A DNA stretch of 64,000 nt from Candidatus Omnitrophota bacterium (lineage in GTDB: Bacteria; Omnitrophota; Gorgyraeia; 2-02-FULL-51-18). Positions 47,478 to 56,699 of this stretch are shown here, piece after piece; position 1 is the stretch's first letter; every line of letters begins with the position of its first letter. The position numbers were made by a program, and so were the translations under genes. Where the stretch lies: contig JAJVIE010000003.1 of NCBI GenBank assembly GCA_022072175.1, positions 430,598 through 494,597 on the forward strand, written 5' to 3'. Under the pieces are notes generated by a model. It was given only the letters and a program-made list of their open reading frames with translations, made no database searches and had not been told where the DNA came from.

Positions 47478-50400
47478 TTGCATTTTAAGCGACTGGAACT
47501 GATCGGGTTCAAATCGTTCGCCGACAAGACGCAGATCGAGTTCGAACAGGGCGTGACGGCCATCGTCGGTCCCAACGGTTGCGGCAAGTCCAACGTCTCG
47601 GACGCCATCCGCTGGGTGCTGGGCGAACAGAGCGCCAAGTCCCTCCGCGGCTCGCACATGGAGGATGTGATCTTCAATGGCAGCGCCGACAAGGAGCCGC
47701 TCGGTTTGGCCGAGGTGTCCTTGACGCTCTCCAACGAGGACCGCGCGCTGGCCATCGACTACGACGAGGTCACGATCACCCGCCGCCTCTACCGGTCCGG
47801 TGACAGTGAATATCTGCTCAACCGCAACGTCGTGCGCCTCAAGGACATCCATGAGCTCCTGATGGGCACCGGCATCGGCACGGACGACTATTCGGTCATC
47901 GAGCAGGGTAAGATGGACCGTATCCTCAACTCCAAGCCCGAGGACCGGCGCTCGATCTTCGAGGAGGCGGCCGGCATCACGAAATTCAAGTCCAAGAAGA
48001 AAGAAGCCCTCCGAAAGCTCGAGCAGACCGAGCAGAACCTGCTCCGCGTCAACGACATCATCGTCGAGGTCAAGCGTCAGATCGGCTCCATCGAGCGACA
48101 GGCGCGCAAGGCGGAGATCTACAAGGCGGAATTCGAAAAGCTCAAGGGTCTTGAGATCGCCGTGGCCGGACAGGATTTCGTCACCTATGACGGCCGCAAG
48201 CGCGAGCGCGACGCCCAGTTGGAGGAGCTCCGGTCCCGCGAGGAAGCCGTGCAAGGCTCCCTCGAGGGCATCGAGGCCCTCTGTCAGGATGTGCGGGCCT
48301 CCTTGGGTACCATCGAAGAATCGCTCAGAGCGGCGGACGCCGAGGAGCTGGCCGCCAACGCCGAGGTCCGCCGCAAGCAGGACCGCGTGCTTCTCAACAC
48401 CGAGCGCATCGGAGAGCTCGTCGAGCGTCGAGAGCAGTTGCTGCGCCAGTGCGAAGCTTCGCGCCAGCGGATCGACGAGTACGTGCGTGAGGCCGAGCGT
48501 CTGCGCGCCGAGCTCGAGAGCGTGCTCATCGAGGAGAGGGAGGGCGAGGTCTTGCTGAGGACGGTCGAGGGTGAGTTCAACGCCATCGCCGAGTCCATTC
48601 GCCAGGCCCAGGAGGCCGAGCGTGTTTCCCGTGAAGGTCTCCAGGGTATCCTGCGCCGCCGCGCCGATCATCAGGGTGAGCTGGCCCGCATCGACGCGGA
48701 GACCGCCACATTGACCCGTCAGGTCGAATCGCTCCGCCGCACCGAGGCTGAGCTCCTCGACAGTTCGCGTCATGCCGATGAGGCGCTCCATGCCGCGCAA
48801 GAAGAGGTCCATCAGGCCGAACAGCAGGTCAGGGCCCACGAGGACCGCAAGGCCGCGGCCGCTTCCAGCGCTCTGGCGGCGACCGATCGGATCCGGGAGA
48901 TCGAGCATGCGCTCCACGAGCTCAGCATCGAGGAGAGCTCGCTCCGGTCCCGCGCGGATTTCATCACCGATCTCAAGAACCGCCACGAGGGTTTTCTCGG
49001 CGGCGTGAAGGCCATCCTCGCTTCAAGGGAAAGCGATCCCGGCGCGCTCCCGGGCCTCATCGGCCCGCTGATGGACCTGGTGTCCACCGACCGCGGCTAT
49101 GAGTTGGCGGCCGAGGCGGCTTTCGAGGACCATCTACAGACGGTCGTATTCGAGACCGAGGAACAGGTGTTGGCCGCCGTGGATTATCTGCGCCAGCATG
49201 GCCGCGGCCGCGCCGTGCTCTGTTCCGTGCAAGGGGAGGATGCCGCGACCGCCGCCGCGCCGGGCCCCGAGGGTCTGGAGCGCCTGGTGGACCGCGTCCG
49301 TCCGGAAGCGAGGGTCTCAGGGTTGGTCTCCCGTCTCCTCGGTTCCGTCTATCTGGCGCCGGACCCGCGCGATGCGGCGCGCTTGGCGCGTCAGAACACC
49401 GGATGCGTTTTCGTGACGCGCGAGGGAGAGAGATTCGAAGGGCGTACGGTGCGCGGCGGATCGCTCTCGCAAGCGGCCGAGTTGACCCCCATCGGACGCG
49501 AGCAGAGGCTTCGTGATGTGGAGGTCGAGATCGGCCGTGTCCAGGGGGAGCTGACGGTCCGTCGGGCCGATCTCGAGGCCGCCAGAGCCGAGCATGCCCG
49601 TCTCGAGGAAGAGCTCCGCGAGCTGGCGGAGAGCATCTTCAACGCTCAGGTCCGCGCCGGGCACGCCCGTCAGCGGGCCGAGCAGACCGGGGCGGAGCGT
49701 GGCCGGGTGAGCGCGGAGTTCGACCGCGTCAGTTCCGAGTTGGCGGGTCTGGCCGAGCGCGAAACGGTGCTCTCCGGTCAGCAGAGAGCCATCCATGCCC
49801 AAGCCGCCCAGCTCGACGCCGAAGAGTCTCGCCTCAACGACGACATCCTGCTGCGTCAGGCGGAAACACAGCGCCAAGCCCTGCTCAAGGAAGAATTGCT
49901 CGTCAAGCTCGCCGAGACACGTTCGCGGCAGGAGCATCGTACGGCTCGCCGCGAAAAGATCCAGAAGGACACCGGTTGGGTCGAGCAGTCCGCGGAAGGC
50001 GAGCGCGGGCAGTTGGGTCTCTATGAGCGGGAGGCGGCCGACTGTGTCGGGCGCCGGGAGGCCCTGGAATCCGAGAACGCCCAGGCTCAGCTCGAGATCG
50101 AGGAGTTGGCCCTGCGCCGGGACGAGCTCCTGCGCCGCATCGAGACGATCCGGCGCGAGCGGGAAGAGACCGCTTCGCGCTTGGCCGAAGCCGAGCGCGA
50201 GAAGATGAACGCGCTCGAGGAGCTGAACGCCGCGAGGGCGAAGGCCCACGCCGTGGAGCTCGAGAGCGCCGGCCTCAAGCACGAGATGGACCGCTTGCAG
50301 GAGCGCATCTACAACGCCTACAACGTGGACCTGGCCGTACAGCTGGAGATCGCACGCACCGGAGCGGAGGCGGCCGAGGCGTTCAGACTGCCGGAGTCGC

Positions 50401-51095
50401 TGGACCTCGAGTCGGCGAAGGTCGACATCCAGACCCTGCGGGACAAGCTGGCCAAGATGGGGCCGGTCAACCTGGTGGCGATCGAGGAGTTCGAGGAGCT
50501 CAAGCAGAGATACGACTTCCTGACGCAGCAGCACGCGGACCTCACACAGGCCAAGGACGACCTGCACAAGGCGATCATCAAGATCAACCGCACCACCCGC
50601 GAGCTGTTCGCGGAGACCTTCCAGAAGGTCCAGCAGTACTTCTCGGAGTATTTCCGTCTGCTGTTCCGCGGCGGACAGGCGGAGCTGGTGCTGCTCGATG
50701 AGAACGATATCCTCGAGAGCGGTATCGAGATCGTCGCGCGGCCACCGGGCAAAAAACTGCAGACCATCACGCTCCTGTCGGGCGGAGAGAAGGCGCTCAC
50801 CGCGGTGGCGCTCCTCTTCTCGCTCTTCAAGGTGCGGCCGAGCCCGTTCTGCATCCTCGATGAGATCGACGCGCCGCTGGACGAGACCAACGTCGAGCGC
50901 TTCTGCTCGGTGCTCAAGGATTTCGTCGAGGGGTCGCAGTTCATCCTGATCACGCACAACAAGCGCACGATGAACCTGGCCGACGCGATGTACGGCATCA
51001 CGATGGCCCAGACCGGCGTCAGCCGTGTGGTGTCGGTGAAGTTCGGCGAGAAGAGAGCGAGGGCCAAGGAGACCGAGGAGGTCACCGCGGCCTGA
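47478..51095 (+). CDS. smc: Chromosome segregation ATPase SMC
   Basis: Condensin core. 1205 residues: N-terminal ATPase head with Walker A GPNGCGKSN (31-39), a coiled coil, a hinge (about 505-660), returning coiled coil, and C-terminal head with signature LSGGEK (1100-1105) and Walker B CILDEIDAPLD. Start is TTG at 47478 giving MHFKRLELIGFKSFADKT, the standard SMC N-terminus; no ATG is available. scpA and scpB are not in the window. Confidence 0.96.
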   Translation: MHFKRLELIGFKSFADKTQIEFEQGVTAIVGPNGCGKSNVSDAIRWVLGEQSAKSLRGSHMEDVIFNGSADKEPLGLAEVSLTLSNEDRALAIDYDEVTITRRLYRSGDSEYLLNRNVVRLKDIHELLMGTGIGTDDYSVIEQGKMDRILNSKPEDRRSIFEEAAGITKFKSKKKEALRKLEQTEQNLLRVNDIIVEVKRQIGSIERQARKAEIYKAEFEKLKGLEIAVAGQDFVTYDGRKRERDAQLEELRSREEAVQGSLEGIEALCQDVRASLGTIEESLRAADAEELAANAEVRRKQDRVLLNTERIGELVERREQLLRQCEASRQRIDEYVREAERLRAELESVLIEEREGEVLLRTVEGEFNAIAESIRQAQEAERVSREGLQGILRRRADHQGELARIDAETATLTRQVESLRRTEAELLDSSRHADEALHAAQEEVHQAEQQVRAHEDRKAAAASSALAATDRIREIEHALHELSIEESSLRSRADFITDLKNRHEGFLGGVKAILASRESDPGALPGLIGPLMDLVSTDRGYELAAEAAFEDHLQTVVFETEEQVLAAVDYLRQHGRGRAVLCSVQGEDAATAAAPGPEGLERLVDRVRPEARVSGLVSRLLGSVYLAPDPRDAARLARQNTGCVFVTREGERFEGRTVRGGSLSQAAELTPIGREQRLRDVEVEIGRVQGELTVRRADLEAARAEHARLEEELRELAESIFNAQVRAGHARQRAEQTGAERGRVSAEFDRVSSELAGLAERETVLSGQQRAIHAQAAQLDAEESRLNDDILLRQAETQRQALLKEELLVKLAETRSRQEHRTARREKIQKDTGWVEQSAEGERGQLGLYEREAADCVGRREALESENAQAQLEIEELALRRDELLRRIETIRREREETASRLAEAEREKMNALEELNAARAKAHAVELESAGLKHEMDRLQERIYNAYNVDLAVQLEIARTGAEAAEAFRLPESLDLESAKVDIQTLRDKLAKMGPVNLVAIEEFEELKQRYDFLTQQHADLTQAKDDLHKAIIKINRTTRELFAETFQKVQQYFSEYFRLLFRGGQAELVLLDENDILESGIEIVARPPGKKLQTITLLSGGEKALTAVALLFSLFKVRPSPFCILDEIDAPLDETNVERFCSVLKDFVEGSQFILITHNKRTMNLADAMYGITMAQTGVSRVVSVKFGEKRARAKETEEVTAA

Positions 51096-51122
51096 CCGGC
51101 GGCGGGACGGCGGTCCGAAGAC

Positions 51123-51150
51123 AGGCGGGTCCGAGAGGACCCGCCTTTTT
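51123..51150 (+). terminator. Terminator after smc (possibly bidirectional)
   Basis: A perfect 10-bp stem AGGCGGGTCC/GGACCCGCCT with GAGA loop and a TTTTT tract. It overlaps the stop codon of the convergent cyclase gene. Confidence 0.92.
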
Positions 51151-52333
51151 ATTCGTGTAGGGGTTGCGCGGCGGCCCGGAGGTAGGCCCGCACCTGGTTC
51201 TTGCCCTGGCGCTTGGCCTCGTACAACGCTCCGTCCGCGCAGAAGATCAGCTTGTCCTTGTCCTCGGCGTCATCAGGGTAGGTCGAGACCCCGATCGATA
51301 CGCTCAAGCGCCTTCGTGCGGTGTTGGAGCGCTCGCTGTTCTGCCAGATCATCGAGCGCAGACGTTCGGCCATCTTGACCGCCTCGGCCTTGGTCGTGCC
51401 CGGCAGGACCGCCGCGAACTCCTCGCCTCCGTAGCGGGCGAGATTGTCCGAGCGGCGCAAGGCGCTCTTGGCGATGCGCGCGATCTCCTCGAGCGCCTGA
51501 TCGCCGGCGGGATGCCCATAGGTGTCGTTGTAGGACTTGAAGTCATCGACATCGAACACGATGAGGCTGAGCGCTTCCTCGGAACGCCGCGCTTCGCCCA
51601 TGGCATCGGTCAGCATGCGCTGGAAATGGCCGTGGTTCCAGAGTTTGGTGAGCGAATCCTGCTGGGAGCTGACCACCGCGTTGGTGTAGGTCTTGGCGTT
51701 CTCGATCGCCAGCCCCGCATGGTTGGCGAGCATGACCAGCCGCTCCAGATCGGCGTCCTTCATCTCCTTGCGCGTGGTGACGTTGTCCACCATCAGCACG
51801 CCGATGACGCGGTCCTTGCCCCTCAGCGGTACGACCATGAACTGCGAGATGCCCAGCGAGCGGAGCTTGAGGTCGGTCAGCTCGTGGTTGACGTCCGCGG
51901 TGTGTACCAGTGCGGGTCTATCGTGGATCACGGCCGAGGCCAGCGCGCCGAAAGCACGTTCGATGGGGATGCGGATGGGCTGGATCAGCCGGTTGAGCTC
52001 GGGGTCGATCCGCTTGTTGGACTTGTGATAGACGTCGAGCAGGCCTTCGAGCGTGATCTTGTTCTCCTCGATGGCTTTCCAGACGCTCGGGGAGGCCTCC
52101 GGATGGGTCGGTCCGATGGCCATGCAGCCTTCCAGCTGGGTACCGCCGTCGTCGACCATGAAGACGATCGCGCGGTTGAAGCCGAGGCCCTGATGACTGG
52201 TGACGGCGCTGAGCACCAGATACAGCACCTCATCGAAAAGGAGCGTCGAGCGGATGAGGTTGCCGATCTCGTACAACAGCAATAGATCGCGCCGGGTGCG
52301 GCGCAACTCTTCTTGGAGGCGATGCAGGTCCAT
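51149..52333 (-). CDS. GAF-GGDEF diguanylate cyclase
   Basis: 394 residues, soluble. A short N-terminal coiled coil, a GAF sensor domain (about 25-215) and a GGDEF domain (about 225-385) with active site GGEEF (302-306). The I-site RRSD (293-296) is five residues before it. The GAF ligand is unknown. The ATG at 52333 is 8 nt after TATACT on the minus strand; an in-frame start 6 codons earlier would lie in the promoter. Confidence 0.92.
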   Translation of the reverse strand: MDLHRLQEELRRTRRDLLLLYEIGNLIRSTLLFDEVLYLVLSAVTSHQGLGFNRAIVFMVDDGGTQLEGCMAIGPTHPEASPSVWKAIEENKITLEGLLDVYHKSNKRIDPELNRLIQPIRIPIERAFGALASAVIHDRPALVHTADVNHELTDLKLRSLGISQFMVVPLRGKDRVIGVLMVDNVTTRKEMKDADLERLVMLANHAGLAIENAKTYTNAVVSSQQDSLTKLWNHGHFQRMLTDAMGEARRSEEALSLIVFDVDDFKSYNDTYGHPAGDQALEEIARIAKSALRRSDNLARYGGEEFAAVLPGTTKAEAVKMAERLRSMIWQNSERSNTARRRLSVSIGVSTYPDDAEDKDKLIFCADGALYEAKRQGKNQVRAYLRAAAQPLHE

Positions 52334-52341
52334 ACGCCCAA

Positions 52342-52347
52342 AGTATA
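52342..52347 (-). promoter_or_regulatory. -10 box of the GAF-GGDEF gene (leaderless)
   Basis: TATACT on the minus strand, 8 nt before the ATG at 52333. Confidence 0.6.
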
Positions 52348-52461
52348 ACAAAACGTATCATCAATTAACAAATCTTAAAAATTCTTAATAGACGGACGCT
52401 GTCGACCGCCGGATCCCGAGCCACCTACAAGTCAGAGCTTCGCCCCCGGAGCGGGGTTTGG

Positions 52462-52467
52462 TAAAAT
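52462..52467 (+). promoter_or_regulatory. -10 box of the menaquinone operon (leaderless)
   Basis: TAAAAT, 7 nt before the ATG at 52475. No clear -35 box. Confidence 0.5.
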
Positions 52468-52474
52468 ACCGCCC

Positions 52475-53221
52475 ATGCCGCAGGTCCTCGCCCTCAAGAA
52501 CGCTCCTCCGTCCGACAATGCCTCCATCCGCACGATGTTCGATCGACTGGCGGGGCGTTACGACCTGTTCAATGCGCTTACGAGTTTCGGTATGGACACG
52601 CTGTGGAGGGCTCGCGCGCTGAGTATCGTCCGTCCGGGCCAGCGCGTGCTGGACCTGGGGTGCGGAACGGGGGATCTGACGCTGGGGGCCGCTGAGCGTC
52701 TGCGCGGCCAGGGGGAAGTCGTGGGTCTCGATCTGTCACCGCGCATGCTCGAGGTCGCCCGGGCCCGGCTCCAGAGGCGCTATCCCCAAGGGGCTCCGGT
52801 CCGCTGGATCGAGGGGCGGGCGGAGGATGTCGCCGACCATGGCGTGACGTACGACGCGGTGCTGTCGGGGTTCGTCCTGCGCAACCTCCGTTCGGGTCTC
52901 GACCAGGTCCTTGTGGGTCTGCGCCGCTCAACGAGCGCCGGAGCGCCTCTGGCGCTGTTGGATTTCACGGAACCCCGGTCCGCGGTCATGCGCCGGGCGT
53001 GGCGGGCCTACATGGACCGTATCGTGCCGCTCTGGGGCAAGGCGTTGTTCGGGGGCGATTTTCCGGAGGGATACATGGCGGCTTCCGCCGCGTGCTTCGA
53101 CAAGCCGGAGGAGATGGCGGCCCGGCTCCGGACGGCCGGATTGACCGAGGTCCGCTACCGCATCTACGGGTGCGGGTCCATCGTGCTGTACAACGCGGTC
53201 AATCCGGAGAGGGTCCGATGA
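52475..53221 (+). CDS. menG: Demethylmenaquinone methyltransferase (MenG/UbiE family)
   Basis: SAM-dependent C-methylation of the quinone ring, the last menaquinone step. 248 residues. UbiE signatures: MFDRLAGRYDLFNALTSFGMDTLWR, VLDLGCGTGDLTL and GFVLRNLRSGLDQVL. First gene of a six-gene quinone unit; ATGA overlap with the prenyltransferase. Confidence 0.92.
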   Translation: MPQVLALKNAPPSDNASIRTMFDRLAGRYDLFNALTSFGMDTLWRARALSIVRPGQRVLDLGCGTGDLTLGAAERLRGQGEVVGLDLSPRMLEVARARLQRRYPQGAPVRWIEGRAEDVADHGVTYDAVLSGFVLRNLRSGLDQVLVGLRRSTSAGAPLALLDFTEPRSAVMRRAWRAYMDRIVPLWGKALFGGDFPEGYMAASAACFDKPEEMAARLRTAGLTEVRYRIYGCGSIVLYNAVNPERVR

Positions 53222-54066
53222 TCGACGCGCGGCTGTTCGTGGAACTGGTCCGCTTCGAACACACGCTCTTCGCTCTGCCGTTCGCGTATCTGGGACTTAT
53301 CGCCGCCACCGGAGGCCGGCCTCAGGCCGGGACCTTCGTCTGGGTGACGCTGGCGATGGTCGGCGCGCGGACCGCGGCGATGACCATGAACCGTATCTTC
53401 GACCGGGGCATCGACGCGCGCAACCCGCGCACCAAGGACCGCCCGCTGGTCACCGGTCAGGTGTCGCTCGAACAAGCTTGGATCGTGACCGCGGCGTCGG
53501 GAGGCCTGTTCCTGTTGTCCGCGTGGATGCTCAACCCGCTATGCTTCCGGCTGGCTTTCGTGGCCGTGGCCCTGATCAGCGGATATCACTTCATGAAGCG
53601 CTTCACCTGGCTGTGCCACTTCGGCCTGGGGCTGGCATTGTCTTCGGCGCCGCTGGGCGGTTGGATCGCCGCGACCGGACGGTGGGATTGGAAAGCCGCG
53701 CCTCTGGGGGCGGCGGTGCTCTTGTGGGTGGCCGGGTTCGACATCCTTTACAGTCTGCAGGATGTGGAATTCGACCGCAAAGAAGGTCTGCGGTCGGTGC
53801 CTGTTCGTTTCGGAGAGAGGAAGGCGCTAGTGATCATGAGGGCCTGCCATATCGCCTCGGTGGCGTCGCTGGCGATCTTCGGCCTGATCCAGGGCTATGG
53901 ATGGGTGTATTGGATCGGTATGGGCGTGTGCGGAGGCCTTCTGGTCCTTGAGAATAACATCGTGAACGAAAACGACTTAAGACATCTCCAAACAGCGTTT
54001 TTCACGATTAACAGTTGGTTTGGAATTCTCTTGCTAATTTTTACCTTTTTGGAGATATTTAGATGA
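53218..54066 (+). CDS. mqnP: UbiA-family prenyltransferase (MqnP-like)
   Basis: Adds the polyprenyl tail to the naphthoate ring at the membrane. 282 residues, about eight TM helices. The two Asp-rich diphosphate sites are NRIFDRGIDARNPRTKDRP and DVEFDRKEG. Context with mqnA/C/E makes the futalosine-route MqnP the best guess over UbiA. The last 110 bp are conspicuously AT-rich. ATGA overlaps both sides. Confidence 0.88.
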   Translation: MIDARLFVELVRFEHTLFALPFAYLGLIAATGGRPQAGTFVWVTLAMVGARTAAMTMNRIFDRGIDARNPRTKDRPLVTGQVSLEQAWIVTAASGGLFLLSAWMLNPLCFRLAFVAVALISGYHFMKRFTWLCHFGLGLALSSAPLGGWIAATGRWDWKAAPLGAAVLLWVAGFDILYSLQDVEFDRKEGLRSVPVRFGERKALVIMRACHIASVASLAIFGLIQGYGWVYWIGMGVCGGLLVLENNIVNENDLRHLQTAFFTINSWFGILLLIFTFLEIFR

Positions 54067-54704
54067 GTTTTTCGAGTGAAAACAGCTCGCAAAAACGTGA
54101 ATTGGTCGTGGGTCTGACCGGGGCCAGCGGAGCGATGATCGGGCAGAGATTGATCCGTCACCTGCTCGACGGCGGACATCGGGTACACGCGATCGTCAGC
54201 CCCTCGGCTCGCTTGGTGTTCGCCGCCGAGCTCGATATCCAGTTGGGCGCGGGTCACGAGCAGTTGGTGCGCGATCTCAAGGCCCACTATGGTGACCACC
54301 CGGGACTGCAAGTGGCGGCGGCGGACGACTTCGCGGCGCGTGTCTCGAGCGGGTCCGCGAAGATCGACGGCATGGTGATCGCTCCGTGCAGCATGTCGAC
54401 CGCTGGAGCGGTCGCGCACGGGATCACGCTCAATCTGATCCATCGAGCGGCCAGCGTGTCGCTCAAGGAGCGCCGGCCTCTCGTTCTGGTGCCGCGCGAA
54501 AGTCCGCTGAGCCTCGTGCATTTGCGTTCGCTGCAGCTGTTGGCCGAGGCGGGCGCGCATATCGTGCCGGCGACCACCGCGTTCTACCACAGGCCGCGTA
54601 CGGTCGAGGCCATGGTGGACTTCACGGTGGGACGCGTGCTGGACCTACTCAAGATCGAACACGGCCTTTTCCCGCGCTGGCGGGAAAGTCCGGCCGAAGA
54701 GTGA
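54063..54704 (+). CDS. ubiX: Flavin prenyltransferase (UbiX family)
   Basis: Makes prenylated FMN for a UbiD-type decarboxylase. 213 residues. VGLTGASGAMIGQRL, APCSMSTAGAVAHG and LVLVPRESPLSLVHL are family signatures. In the futalosine route a UbiD-like decarboxylase (MqnL) needs this cofactor; that partner is not in the window. Confidence 0.92.
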   Translation: MSFSSENSSQKRELVVGLTGASGAMIGQRLIRHLLDGGHRVHAIVSPSARLVFAAELDIQLGAGHEQLVRDLKAHYGDHPGLQVAAADDFAARVSSGSAKIDGMVIAPCSMSTAGAVAHGITLNLIHRAASVSLKERRPLVLVPRESPLSLVHLRSLQLLAEAGAHIVPATTAFYHRPRTVEAMVDFTVGRVLDLLKIEHGLFPRWRESPAEE

Positions 54705-54718
54705 GCAAAGGAGAGCGG

Positions 54719-55813
54719 ATGCAGATCTTCAGGGAGTTCGCGGACATCCACGACAAGGTCCGGGCCGGTGTGAGGCTGTCGGCCGAGGATGGCCTGCGGC
54801 TCATTCGCACCCACAACCTCGTGGAACTGGGCGCGCTGGCCGACCTGGTCCGCAAGCGCATGCACGGCCGCAAAGCCCATTTTACCCACAGCATCAACGT
54901 CAATCACACCAACATCTGCGTCCTGACCTGCAAGTTCTGCGCGTGGGCCAAGGGCAAGCGGGACCACGACGGTTACGTGCTGTCGCTGGACGAGATCGAG
55001 CGGCGCGTCACCGAGGCGGCGCGCCACGGGGTGTGGGAGGTCCACATCGTCGGCGGTCTGCACGCGGACCTCAAGCTCGACTACTATGAGCAGATGCTCA
55101 GACGGATCAAGGCCGCTTGTCCGGGTGTCTTGATCCAGGGTTTCACGGCGGTGGAGCTGGATTTTTACGCGAGGCTCGAGCGCATCCCCGTCGAGAACGT
55201 GATCTCGAGACTGATCGACGCGGGGCTCGGTGGCGTGCCGGGCGGCGGGGCCGAGATCTTCGCTGAGCGGGCGCGCAAACTGATCTGCGACTCGAAGATC
55301 GACGGTGAGCGATGGCTGGCCGTACACAAGGCCGTCCATCAGGCGGGCCTGCGGTCCAACGCCACGATGCTGTACGGCCACGTCGAGACGCCCGAGGAGC
55401 GCGTGGACCACATGCTTCGCCTGCGCCGAGCCCAGGATGAGACGGGCGGTTTTCTGGCCTTCGTGCCGCTGGCGTTCCAACCCGAGAACAACGATCTTTC
55501 GCATCTGCCGCGCACCAGCGGCGTGACCGATCTGCAGGTCCTGGCGACCTCGAGGCTCATGCTCGACAATTTTCCGCACATCCGGCAGTTGTGGAACTAC
55601 GTGGACGAGAAGTTGATCCACGTGGCGCTCGACTACGGCGTCGACGACCTGGGCGGCACCAATTTCGATGAGACCATCGCCAAGGCGGCGGGCTCGCAGG
55701 AGAAGGGTTTCACCCATCCGGAGCTCATCGAGCTCATCACCAAATGCGGCTATGAGCCGGTCGAGGTCAACAGCACCTACACCGATATCCGCAAAGAAGC
55801 GCTCGTCGCCTGA
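54719..55813 (+). CDS. mqnE: Aminodeoxyfutalosine synthase
   Basis: Radical SAM enzyme joining the chorismate-derived enolpyruvyl benzoate to SAM-derived adenosine. 364 residues. Cluster cysteines C67-C71-C74 (CVLTCKFCAW). GGVPGGGAEIF and FLAFVPLAFQPENN stretches are typical. AAAGGAGAG before the ATG. The frame is open upstream in ubiX, but the ATG with ribosome binding site is right. Confidence 0.93.
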   Translation: MQIFREFADIHDKVRAGVRLSAEDGLRLIRTHNLVELGALADLVRKRMHGRKAHFTHSINVNHTNICVLTCKFCAWAKGKRDHDGYVLSLDEIERRVTEAARHGVWEVHIVGGLHADLKLDYYEQMLRRIKAACPGVLIQGFTAVELDFYARLERIPVENVISRLIDAGLGGVPGGGAEIFAERARKLICDSKIDGERWLAVHKAVHQAGLRSNATMLYGHVETPEERVDHMLRLRRAQDETGGFLAFVPLAFQPENNDLSHLPRTSGVTDLQVLATSRLMLDNFPHIRQLWNYVDEKLIHVALDYGVDDLGGTNFDETIAKAAGSQEKGFTHPELIELITKCGYEPVEVNSTYTDIRKEALVA

Positions 55814-55820
55814 GACGCCG

Positions 55821-56687
55821 ATGATCCCCGCGGTCCGTCTCGGTTCCATCTCGTTCATCAATTCACTGCCCGTTGATCTGGGTATCCTCTCGGGTGTGGT
55901 GGCTTCGCGCGGGATCCATCTGCGTCAGGACCTGCCGACCGCGCTCAACACGGCGATCCTCGCGGGCGACCTGGACGTCAGCCCCGTGTCCGCGTTCTGG
56001 TACGCCGCTCACCGGGACCGCCTGACCCTCCTGCCGGACCTGGCGATCGGCTCCGAGAGCGGCGTGCACAGCGTGCTGCTGTTCAGCCGTCAACCCTTGA
56101 ACAAACTCGCCGGACGTAAGATCGCGATCACGGGAGCCGGCCGCACCACACCGGCCCTGCTTGAAGTGATCTGCCGCGGCCGTTACGGCTATCGTCCGAA
56201 CTTCGTGGCCGCTCCGGAACGCAGGGAGCTGCCTCCGCGCGGGGCCGACGCGATCCTGCTCATCGGGGACGAGGCTCTGCTGGCCCGTCACGCGCTCAAG
56301 GACTCTTCGTTGGCGGTCACCGACCTGGCCGCCGAATGGCGCCAGTGGACGGGATTGCCAGCGGTGTTCGCGGTCTGGGCGGCCCGCAGGGATTTCGCCG
56401 AAAAGCATCCGGAGCTCCTGAGAGAGGTGGAGTCGGTCCTTTTGAGGTCCAGGGAATGGGGGGCCGCTCACCTGGAAGAGGTGTTGAGCGTGGCGGTGCG
56501 CAAGACCGGTCTGCCCGAAGAGGTGGTCGCCGCGTACTTCAAGGTCCTGCGCTACGATCTCGGCGAGGACCTCAAAGCGGGCCTCGGATTGTTCCTCGAA
56601 AAATGCGACGGGTACGGGCTCTTCAACGCCAAAGAAGCCAAAGGACGCACGGAACGCGGCCGGACGACGGTCGAGGTCCCGGCCTAA
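55821..56687 (+). CDS. mqnA: Chorismate dehydratase
   Basis: First committed step of the futalosine pathway, chorismate to 3-[(1-carboxyvinyl)oxy]benzoate. 288 residues, periplasmic-binding-protein-like fold. It begins IPAVRLGSISFINSLPV, followed by DVSPVSAFWYA. ATG at 55821, 7 bp after mqnE. Confidence 0.92.
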   Translation: MIPAVRLGSISFINSLPVDLGILSGVVASRGIHLRQDLPTALNTAILAGDLDVSPVSAFWYAAHRDRLTLLPDLAIGSESGVHSVLLFSRQPLNKLAGRKIAITGAGRTTPALLEVICRGRYGYRPNFVAAPERRELPPRGADAILLIGDEALLARHALKDSSLAVTDLAAEWRQWTGLPAVFAVWAARRDFAEKHPELLREVESVLLRSREWGAAHLEEVLSVAVRKTGLPEEVVAAYFKVLRYDLGEDLKAGLGLFLEKCDGYGLFNAKEAKGRTERGRTTVEVPA

Positions 56688-56699
56688 CAGGGAGAGACG

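Noticed and set aside
47433-50957. Two long minus-strand frames opposite smc
   Set aside because: They are the complement of the coiled-coil codons; smc is complete on the plus strand with a good terminator.
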